A stretch of DNA of 64,000 nt from Bacillota bacterium (GTDB lineage Bacteria; Bacillota; Clostridia; Christensenellales; Aristaeellaceae), in the NCBI GenBank assembly GCA_023395615.1, contig JAEWYP010000067.1, forward strand, positions 11,211 to 75,210, read 5' to 3'. Position 1 is the first letter of the stretch. The number at the start of each line of letters is the position of its first letter. The notes below the pieces were generated by a model that saw only the letters and a program-made list of their open reading frames with translations, made no database searches and was not told where the DNA came from. Below are positions 26,719 through 34,106 of the stretch, in pieces. The position numbers and the translations under genes are program-made.

Positions 26719-28092
26719 TTACCAGCTTGCCTTGGCGGCGATGGCAACGGCCTTCTGGTGGGCGGCATCCACTTTGTTTGTGCCATGCGTGCGACTGTTC
26801 TTGAAGTGGATGCAGAAATGGCCGTCAAAGTTGTTGTTGCTGATGGTTGTGGTGCCGTGGGGCATGCCGTTCATCGACGCGGCATAGACGTGATTCTTGT
26901 ACAGAATCAGGATTGGGCGGCGGTTCCAGCTCCACGAACCGCCGTAAATGCTCTTCATGATCGCGGTATCTTCGGCGGTGAGCGGTTCGGTGTCCATGTG
27001 GTTCACGCCGCTCCAGCGTTTGCCTTTAAAGGTTTTTCCGGTACGTACGTCCTTGATGGTGACGATTGCTTTTTTGGGAATCAGTGAGCTTACATCATCC
27101 GCGAACCAGTCCAGCACCTCTGTTTTATAGGAGCTCTTGGAGGAAGACGTGCTGGTTTTGGACGAACTGGAACCGGTGTTGAACATCACGCGGATAGTGG
27201 ATGCGCCTGCGATACCGTCCGCGTTCATACCCCGTTTTGTCTGGAAACGTTTGACCGCCTCTACCGTCTGCGTACCGTAATCCCCATCGATATTGCCGTT
27301 GTAATACCCCAGCAATTCCAGCGCCTGTTGAATCTTTACCACGTTATCCCCGCTGGAGCCTTCCTTGCAGGCGCTCGGCGCGGTGCCAATGTCTTCAATG
27401 CTGGCGACTGTGTTGGCCGCATCGGACCCGGCGACTGTATCCGAGGCGGAGCCATCCTCACCGGAAGAAGTATCCGATGTGGTCGTTGTGGTGGTCGCGC
27501 TGGAAGCGGATACGGTAAGATCGGCGGTTTTGGCACAGGAACCAAATATGGATTTGATGGTCGCCTGGCCGGCCACCCCGTCCGGCGTAAGGTTAGCGGA
27601 TTGCTGATAGAGCGCCACGGCGGTTTGCGTGCCGTTGCCGTACTTTCCGTCTGCTCCCTGTGTGTAAAAGCCCAGTATCTTCAGGGCTTTCTGCAGCTTG
27701 GTTACATCGTTGCCCTCGTCCCCTGCGCGCAGGGGGCCGGGCGCGTCGCCGAGCTTCGCGATCGCGTCGGCATTCGCTGCGACGGATTGCTTTGAAACCT
27801 GCACATAGCTCTTCATAACGTAACCGGAATACTTTCCATAACGAATCTTATACCAGTCGCCGGACGAATCCAGCACGGTTACGGTGTCGCCTTCAGGAAG
27901 CGTTTGCACAGCCTTGGAATCTTTTGAGGCAGCTTTACGCAGAACCACTTTCGCGGTAAGCGTGCCTTCTGTTTCCGCCCAAGCGGTTCGGTACGCGGGA
28001 ATGCCGGTTAATATTACCGCACATAGTGCAAGCACTGTCAGCCTGCGCCATAAATGCTGTCCTGATTTCAAACGGAATCGTAAACTTGCCAT
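26719..28092 (-). CDS. Secreted SH3b / double peptidoglycan-binding protein with an uncharacterised C-terminal domain
   Basis: The 457-residue protein has a signal peptide (to about residue 40, ending AWA) and an SH3b domain (about 43-100, KVVLRKAASKDSKAVQTL). Two PG_binding_1 domains follow (about 115-185 and 240-305, with GDEGNDVTKLQKALKILGFY and GSSGDNVVKIQQALELLGYY), joined by Ser/Thr/Asp-rich linkers. A C-terminal domain of about 130 residues contains HGTTTISNNNFDGHFCIHF then SRTHGT. The ordered His-Cys-His pattern suggests a cysteine enzyme or a metal site, but it is not the standard L,D-transpeptidase motif. It has its own promoter and a strong GAGGAGG site. Confidence 0.85.
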   Translation of the reverse strand: MASLRFRLKSGQHLWRRLTVLALCAVILTGIPAYRTAWAETEGTLTAKVVLRKAASKDSKAVQTLPEGDTVTVLDSSGDWYKIRYGKYSGYVMKSYVQVSKQSVAANADAIAKLGDAPGPLRAGDEGNDVTKLQKALKILGFYTQGADGKYGNGTQTAVALYQQSANLTPDGVAGQATIKSIFGSCAKTADLTVSASSATTTTTTSDTSSGEDGSASDTVAGSDAANTVASIEDIGTAPSACKEGSSGDNVVKIQQALELLGYYNGNIDGDYGTQTVEAVKRFQTKRGMNADGIAGASTIRVMFNTGSSSSKTSTSSSKSSYKTEVLDWFADDVSSLIPKKAIVTIKDVRTGKTFKGKRWSGVNHMDTEPLTAEDTAIMKSIYGGSWSWNRRPILILYKNHVYAASMNGMPHGTTTISNNNFDGHFCIHFKNSRTHGTNKVDAAHQKAVAIAAKASW

Positions 28093-28138
28093 CGTGGCAC
28101 CTCCTCGACAAAGGCGATTCGATCCAATCGCTGCAATT

Positions 28139-28167
28139 AATGTATTACAAAAATATTAAGAAGTCAA
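28139..28167 (-). promoter_or_regulatory. promoter of the SH3b/peptidoglycan-binding gene
   Basis: Minus-strand -35 TTGACT (28167-28162), 17-base spacer, -10 TACATT (28144-28139). A small hairpin (GCGATT with AATCGC, 28114-28131) lies in the leader. Confidence 0.65.
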
Positions 28168-28262
28168 TACGGGAATGCAACATATTTACAGTTGCTACGA
28201 CCGGAAAGGGAGACTCGGAGAAGTAAAAAAGGAAAGAATTTCATTTTCGGGAGGTTTTACTA

Positions 28263-28291
28263 TTGACGAAAACGTTTATGATGGTTAAACT
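28263..28291 (+). promoter_or_regulatory. promoter of the 808-residue protein gene
   Basis: -35 TTGACG (28263-28268), 17-base spacer, -10 TAAACT (28286-28291). Confidence 0.55.
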
Positions 28292-28368
28292 AATTCTTGA
28301 ATTTGATGCGATCGTTTTTATATCGCCTGGTGATAATACAGAATGTTTTGGAGGTTTTTGCGCTGGCT

Positions 28369-30795
28369 ATGAAACAACTCAATGGAACGGTCACGCTCTG
28401 TTATCTGGAAGAAGATAACCAGCAACGCGTGATTTTTAGAGTCGTACCCCTGTGCACGCGGGAAGGCGTGGTTTTTCGCTCCCAGAAGACGGAATTCCCG
28501 GATCATGGCAGTTTGCGGATCGTACCGGATAAAAGGGAACAGAGCACTTTTAAGGAACGGATGCGCGCGATGGGCAATCTGTGCGCAATTCAACTGATCA
28601 GTGATGGGAAAGAATTGGCAAAGGTGCGGCAAAACCGCAACTACGATCCCGGACAGGGGGAGTGTAATCAGTTTGCCATTTATTCTGATGTGATCAGCGA
28701 GTTCTCCGATGAAGGGGTTTTTGAGGTATTCGACGAAGGGGCGGATTATTCGTCCGCGCTTTCTCCGCGTGTAATGCTGCGCCGCGGCAAAGTGCTGTAT
28801 GGTCCGCTGGATCGTACTGCCCCCGCGGACTGGTCTGTGTTGCGCCCATACGGTAACGACAGCTACCTGCTGCATTGTGTGGAGATGCCGGATGCTTCGC
28901 AGCATACGTATTACTGGGATCCGGAACAGACGGTGAACTGGCGGCAGCGCCGGGGCACGTTGCGCCGTGGCAAACCCGGAGGAGAGAACATCCGGACGGA
29001 TGATGGCGAACAAACACCGACAACAGAGGCGGAGAGACCTTCTGTTTCCGTCTCTGCGCAGGAGCCTTTGCATCAAAGTGCAAGTGTCACGTATATTTCT
29101 ATGCCCGTTCGCGCGATACAGGCACAGCCCGCTGCGCCGGTGATACTTCCACAGCTTCCGACCAGAGAAAATGCTGCCGATACACCCGTTGATCCGCCAG
29201 CCATAGCGATCTCAGAAGAACCGGGTTTTACTGATGCTGCTGGGATAATGGAAGCAGAAACTTCCTTACCGATCGGGACGAGGCTGGATATTCTGGATAA
29301 CGATATATCTTTTGAAGATCAGTTGTCGAAGCTGGATCAGCCGATTTCCCCGGAGGCGAATCTGCTGGCGCATGCCGCCGACACAACGCCTGCCGCAGAC
29401 GACGAAGCCGACGATACGCCCCGGTACAGCGGAACGCCGCTTGTGAAGACTGGTGTGAGAATCCCCGCGCCTGTGTTTTCCGGTGCGACCGTGCAGGATG
29501 TGGTGGAGCGACAGATGCGTGCCGCTTCCCGCCAGCCGGGCGCTTATCAGAGCGACTTTGTATACCGGGAGAATCCAATTGAGGCTCTGAACCAGGCGCT
29601 GGACGCTGTGTGGAGTGAGCCGGACACACGCAGGCAGGCGCTGGATGCGCTTTGCGACAACGAGATATTCACGCAGGCGTTTGTGAAAAGGCTGCGCTTA
29701 AGCGGCCGTGAACTGCGCGCTGTGGAAGCGGCGCAGGATCAGCTGGCGGAGATTGAAGCGGAACGACTGAAACTGCTGATGCAGCTGGACGCCTTGAAGA
29801 AAGATGAGAAGGAAGCAAAGGATGCTCTGCGCGCCAGCATGAGCCAGAAGAAGCGGGACGAATTAGCGCAGCTTGAAGAACGCGAACGTGTTTTGCGTGC
29901 CGAGATGGAAAAACTGACTGCTCTGCTAACCGTGCTGAGCGATCAGGCAAGCCGGTATACGTTGGAGACGCTGGCTCAGCAGGGTGGACAGCTGTGCGTG
30001 GCAAGCGGTGATACCCTGACACTGGCACCACGGATCGGTACGAAACGCCAGCCGGAAGAACTGATTGCCGCCGTACGAACCGCGATGAACAGACAGGGAT
30101 TTACCCCCACAGAAGATGACGCGGTAGAGCTGCTGACCTATTTTGCTGTGCAGGATGAGTTTTGCATCCGCGCCGAAACCGTTTCACTGGCGGCGCTCTG
30201 TGCTCGGGCCATGCTGGAAGCGCTGGGCCTTATCAGTGTAACGGCTTTTACAGCCGGTAACACCCGCCTGTCGGTGGCCAGTCTGCTGCCGGAGAACCAT
30301 CTGCGTACGCCTACTGTGGAGGTTGGGCCGATTGGCCGCCCTGCCGCAGTGATTTTCGGACATAAAACGATCCGCGTGCTGGACGCACAGACCGTTCCTC
30401 CGCTGGGAATGCCGGTGCTTCAGGCTCCGCCCTACCGGGCGATCACCGGCCTGCCGAGGGAGAGTGAATCCGCTGCTCCCGTTTCGCTGGAAGCCCTACG
30501 CGCTTTCCGCGAACAGGCGGCTCCACTGCCGCCGGCCGGTGAGGCATGGGTGGACGAGATGTCCAAGCTGCTCGAAAAACAGGGAATTCAGCCTGCGGAA
30601 AACACACTCCGGCAGGTTCGCGTATTCCTATCCGTCGCATCCCTTCGCCTGCGGGGGGGCTTTCTGGCTGCTGCGGACGCAGCTACGTTAGGCTGGGCAG
30701 TGCCGATCGTGCTGGAGCGGCAGCTGGATTTGGAGGCCTTGCGGCCGGTTCTGATCAACCTGCCGAGAAGTCTGACGGCGTTAAACATCCGCTAA
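28369..30795 (+). CDS. Unrecognised 808-residue protein with coiled coil
   Basis: I do not recognise this family. An N-terminal domain of about 200 residues opens MKQLNGTVTLCYLEED and is rich in beta-type and charged segments (VVPLCTREGVVF, SLRIVPDKREQSTFKERM). A linker of about 190 residues, rich in Pro, Ala, Thr and acidic residues, follows. A helical region then contains a strong coiled coil (about 458-530, with EAAQDQLAEIEAERLKLL and repeated KK/EE heptads). A C-terminal alpha-rich domain of about 250 residues completes it. There is no signal peptide, membrane helix or Walker A motif. ATG 28369 is preferred because the first domain starts there; GGAGG lies 14 bases before it, so a CTG or the upstream TTG 28297 cannot be excluded. 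It has its own promoter and terminator, and neighbours envelope genes. Confidence 0.75.
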   Translation: MKQLNGTVTLCYLEEDNQQRVIFRVVPLCTREGVVFRSQKTEFPDHGSLRIVPDKREQSTFKERMRAMGNLCAIQLISDGKELAKVRQNRNYDPGQGECNQFAIYSDVISEFSDEGVFEVFDEGADYSSALSPRVMLRRGKVLYGPLDRTAPADWSVLRPYGNDSYLLHCVEMPDASQHTYYWDPEQTVNWRQRRGTLRRGKPGGENIRTDDGEQTPTTEAERPSVSVSAQEPLHQSASVTYISMPVRAIQAQPAAPVILPQLPTRENAADTPVDPPAIAISEEPGFTDAAGIMEAETSLPIGTRLDILDNDISFEDQLSKLDQPISPEANLLAHAADTTPAADDEADDTPRYSGTPLVKTGVRIPAPVFSGATVQDVVERQMRAASRQPGAYQSDFVYRENPIEALNQALDAVWSEPDTRRQALDALCDNEIFTQAFVKRLRLSGRELRAVEAAQDQLAEIEAERLKLLMQLDALKKDEKEAKDALRASMSQKKRDELAQLEERERVLRAEMEKLTALLTVLSDQASRYTLETLAQQGGQLCVASGDTLTLAPRIGTKRQPEELIAAVRTAMNRQGFTPTEDDAVELLTYFAVQDEFCIRAETVSLAALCARAMLEALGLISVTAFTAGNTRLSVASLLPENHLRTPTVEVGPIGRPAAVIFGHKTIRVLDAQTVPPLGMPVLQAPPYRAITGLPRESESAAPVSLEALRAFREQAAPLPPAGEAWVDEMSKLLEKQGIQPAENTLRQVRVFLSVASLRLRGGFLAAADAATLGWAVPIVLERQLDLEALRPVLINLPRSLTALNIR

Positions 30796-30815
30796 GAAAA
30801 CTAGTTAAATTGCAG

Positions 30816-30859
30816 AAACGCCCGGAAGAGAAGCCGACTTTCTCTTCCGGGCGTTTTAT
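30816..30859 (+). terminator. intrinsic terminator after the 808-residue gene
   Basis: AAACGCCCGGAAGAGAA (30816-30832) pairs perfectly with its complement at 30840-30856, loop of 7 bases, followed by TTTTAT. The same hairpin can serve PBP1A from the other side. Confidence 0.88.
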
Positions 30860-30895
30860 GGTTAAGGGGGATGCCGCTCCGCAGGGATTGGCGTG

Positions 30896-33691
30896 TTAAT
30901 AGGTCGCGGCCATCGCCTGTGTAAGCTGGCTCATTGCGGCAGCAATATCCGCGCTGCTGGGGTTGCCGTTGTCCACCAAACTTTGCAGATAAGAGATGGC
31001 CGATATAATGTTCTGGTAAGTTGCGCTGTTGCTGTCCATCCCGTTCAGAACGCCCTGCGCGCTCTGGATTAACGTTCGCGCGTCAGGAATCAGTGTATTC
31101 TGAACGAATGGATCACTTCCGTCCGTGCTCACGCTGGACTCTGTCTGATGCAGCGGGCAGATGGAGGACGAAGAACCGAAGTATTCCGTAAGCACATCCG
31201 CGTAGGTGGGATCGTTGACAAACTTATACAGGGGATGACCTTCCGGGATGACGACCACGCCTTTCATGACTGTGGAAGGGCAATAGGGGGTGGCGATCAT
31301 GTTGCTTTCGGTACAAACAGCCATTTCGCGATGCATCTGGCACTGCACGGTCGGTACGGTGGGAGTATACCAGTAATCCGTCACGACGCCATAACCCATA
31401 GCGTCGTTGCGGCAGGCGTCGGTCGCCAGCTGGCCGCTGACCGCGCAGGTAGTCACCTTGGTGAGCCCATAGCTTTCAGGATCGCCGTCCAGTATATTCT
31501 TGTCGTCCAGATTTTTTGCCTTATGGATCGCGGCCATATAACTTTGCCAGAGCAGCGTGGCACTGTTACCGCCGGACGCTTTGGAAGAAAGCGGTTTGTA
31601 GTTATCGTGGCCTATCCACAGCGAGGAGCAGTACCAACCGGTCATGCCGCAGAAGAAAATGCCGCGCTGATCGCTGTTGGTACCGGTTTTTCCAGCGACG
31701 GTCTGGCCCTTAATTTTCGCCTTGGTAGCGGTGCCTCCACTGACCACGTCCTTCATCATATCCACCACAAGCCACGCTGTGGAAGCCCGGAACACCTGCC
31801 GACGCTCCTGCTTCTGGTGGCTGTCCCACACAACGTTTCCGTTGCTGTCCGAGATGCCCAGCACGGAAATCGGCTCCTGATAGACGCCTCCGTTGCCAAG
31901 CACCCCGTAAGCGACCGCCATCTGTACGGGCGTAATGCCGCTGGAACCCAACGCCAACCCGAAGGGGGTGGCGTTGATATTGTCCCTTGCGACCCCTTCT
32001 TTCAGCAGAAAATCCAGGGAACGGTCGGTACCGACATAGTTCATCAGCGTATAGGCGGCACTTACGTTCTGGCTGTTCATCATCGCCTTGCGAAGCGTCG
32101 TTGGGCCGGTGTAACCGCCGCCCCCGTAGTTTTTGGGCCAGGTGTCCTTCCCTTTATCGTCCGTCCAGCCGCTGATGGGCAGCGGCATGTTGTAAACGAT
32201 GCTTGCGGGCGAGGCGCCCAGCTCGATCGCCGGGGCGTATACGGAAATGGGCTTGATGGCTGAACCGACAGGCATCTTCATATCGGTGGCCCTGTTCAGG
32301 GTCTTTCGCTGTGTGGGTTTCGTGCGGCCGCCCACGATCGCTTTCAGTTCACCGGTACGGTAATCCAGCACAACGGCCGCGGCTTGGGGTTCCGCGATTT
32401 CCGTGTAACTTCCGTCGCTGTTTTTTGCACGGTATACCTTATCGCTGGGATCGCGCAGGGCGGGATACTTGGTCCAGCCCTCCAGCGTGTCTTCCACGAT
32501 GGTCTGAATATCGGTATCGATTGCGAGGGTTACGTGGTAGCCGCCGGTACGCAGTTCATTTTCCATCTTGTTGCGGTTTTCGCTTGTGTCCTCCAGCCCG
32601 TTCAGTTTCAGGAAATCGCTCACGACTTCCTTCACGGCGTATTCCACATAATGTGCGTAGGGGTACATACCTTCCCCCTCGGTGGTTGAGGTCTGCAATA
32701 CGTTCGCGGTTCCCGTGTTCAGCGCGTCCTGATACTCCTGATAGGTGATAAACTCGCTTTCGTACATGCATTTCAGCACGTAATCAGTGCGGTCGTTCGT
32801 CAGCTTCTTGTAGTCCGTGGTATCGGACTGACGCACGTAAAAATTCCGACGGGGATTATAGTAATAGGGGTTATTGGTAAGCCCGGCCAGCATTGCGCAC
32901 TCCCTCAGCGAAAGTTGGGAGAGATCCTTGCCGTAATACCCTTCCGCGGCTACCTCGACACCGTAGTAGTTTTCGCCTAAATAGATGGTGTTTAAATAAC
33001 ACTCCAGAATTTGATCCTTCGTATACATGGTTTCCAGCTGCATCGCAAGATAGGCTTCCTGGATTTTTCGTTTATAACTCAATTCGCTGCTCAGCACGGT
33101 ATTCTTGATCAGTTGCTGGGTGATGGTGGAGCCGCCTTCGTTGGTGTTGGAAACCATATTTTTAACAAAAGAACCAACAATACGCTTCAGGTCAATGCCG
33201 TTATGAGTATAAAAACGCGCGTCTTCCACGGCGACAAACGCATGCTGCAAGTTCACTGGCATCTGGGAGATGCTCACCATGACGCGATTTTCGGTACCTT
33301 TATAATCGGTAAGCACATTGCCGTTGGAATCATAAATAAAACTGGTTTTATCCTGTTCGCTCAGCTTGGCCAGATCCAGCGTGGGAGCCGTTTCCATATA
33401 GGCTTTTGCAATCCCGACAACCGCGCCCGCCATGGCCAGACCACCCAGGATAATAACGATCAGCAAAATACGTACAGCGTTCACCAGCACTGAAAGGATA
33501 AAATTCGGTTTGGTGAGCCGAGGCTTAAAAATGGTAAATTTTCGGCGGGTGGGATACTCCGTGCCGCCGGGAGGCGGCGCCTGGTAAGCGGGCCCGCCGT
33601 CATAAGACGTTTCCGGCTCGTCGTTTACTACGTATCCGGCTTCGTCGGACTCGTATTCATCCTCGCGAAAATCCTGTGGCGGCTGATACAA
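30896..33691 (-). CDS. pbpA1: Penicillin-binding protein 1A (bifunctional glycosyltransferase/transpeptidase)
   Basis: Class A PBP that polymerises and crosslinks peptidoglycan outside the membrane. About 931 residues: a cytoplasmic Asp/Glu/Tyr-rich start, one membrane helix (about 70-95), and a GT51 domain with EDARFYTHNGIDLKRI (near 155) and GGSTITQQL. The transpeptidase domain has GSAIKPI (Ser near 475), the SQN box in MMNSQNVSAAY, and AGKTGTNSDQ (near 666). The C terminus adds a Cys-containing segment and a helical 60-residue tail. The TTG at 33691 is preferred: GGGGGAGG lies 7 bases before it, while the ATG at 33733 overlaps the promoter -10. The symbol is provisional. Confidence 0.9.
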   Translation of the reverse strand: MYQPPQDFREDEYESDEAGYVVNDEPETSYDGGPAYQAPPPGGTEYPTRRKFTIFKPRLTKPNFILSVLVNAVRILLIVIILGGLAMAGAVVGIAKAYMETAPTLDLAKLSEQDKTSFIYDSNGNVLTDYKGTENRVMVSISQMPVNLQHAFVAVEDARFYTHNGIDLKRIVGSFVKNMVSNTNEGGSTITQQLIKNTVLSSELSYKRKIQEAYLAMQLETMYTKDQILECYLNTIYLGENYYGVEVAAEGYYGKDLSQLSLRECAMLAGLTNNPYYYNPRRNFYVRQSDTTDYKKLTNDRTDYVLKCMYESEFITYQEYQDALNTGTANVLQTSTTEGEGMYPYAHYVEYAVKEVVSDFLKLNGLEDTSENRNKMENELRTGGYHVTLAIDTDIQTIVEDTLEGWTKYPALRDPSDKVYRAKNSDGSYTEIAEPQAAAVVLDYRTGELKAIVGGRTKPTQRKTLNRATDMKMPVGSAIKPISVYAPAIELGASPASIVYNMPLPISGWTDDKGKDTWPKNYGGGGYTGPTTLRKAMMNSQNVSAAYTLMNYVGTDRSLDFLLKEGVARDNINATPFGLALGSSGITPVQMAVAYGVLGNGGVYQEPISVLGISDSNGNVVWDSHQKQERRQVFRASTAWLVVDMMKDVVSGGTATKAKIKGQTVAGKTGTNSDQRGIFFCGMTGWYCSSLWIGHDNYKPLSSKASGGNSATLLWQSYMAAIHKAKNLDDKNILDGDPESYGLTKVTTCAVSGQLATDACRNDAMGYGVVTDYWYTPTVPTVQCQMHREMAVCTESNMIATPYCPSTVMKGVVVIPEGHPLYKFVNDPTYADVLTEYFGSSSSICPLHQTESSVSTDGSDPFVQNTLIPDARTLIQSAQGVLNGMDSNSATYQNIISAISYLQSLVDNGNPSSADIAAAMSQLTQAMAATY

Positions 33692-33731
33692 TGCGATACC
33701 TCCCCCGGTGATTGTGTCTCTTTTCGGGGCC

Positions 33732-33740
33732 ATTATACCA
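33732..33740 (-). promoter_or_regulatory. extended -10 promoter of PBP1A
   Basis: Minus-strand TGGTATAAT (33740-33732) is a perfect extended -10. Its last AT forms part of the in-frame ATG at 33733, so that ATG cannot be on the transcript. This supports the TTG start at 33691. Confidence 0.65.
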
Positions 33741-33887
33741 TAGGGAGAGGCGTTTTCCTAGCTGTGGGAGCGCGCGCGGAAGGGTTGGCAAGCGGAAATG
33801 CAGAAAAATGGCTGAATACGGGACGGTGTTGAATTTGTAAATCGTTGTGATCAGGAGGCGCTAAAGCAGGGCTGCGGCCCTTTTTGC

Positions 33888-33916
33888 TTGACACGCCTAA
33901 CTGGATGAACTACAAT
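33888..33916 (+). promoter_or_regulatory. strong promoter of the Ig-ectodomain protein gene
   Basis: -35 TTGACA (33888-33893), 17-base spacer, -10 TACAAT (33911-33916). Transcription from near 33923 gives a long leader of about 184 bases. Confidence 0.8.
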
Positions 33917-34106
33917 AGGCAGAGAGCCTTAATTCGGTTGTCATCCGGCGGTCTGCACGGTACAGCGCCGGGGTAAGCCTGAAAGGCGCGACGATACGGA
34001 AGGTTCCTGCCGAACGCCTTGCCGCGCGATCCATCCTGCGGCAAATCGGCGATCGGTCTGAACCACCGAAGGGAGGAAGGGCGTACCCCTGAACGCCCGA
34101 GCGAAT

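Noticed and set aside
26719..27115. L,D-transpeptidase call for the C-terminal domain of the peptidoglycan-binding protein
   Set aside because: The usual HGxx...SxGC(I/V)R signature is absent; the Cys sits in GHFCIHF instead.
28267..28280. cre-like sequence over the promoter of the 808-residue protein gene
   Set aside because: CGAAAACGTTTATG matches the CcpA consensus at the core but misses three end positions, so it was not called.
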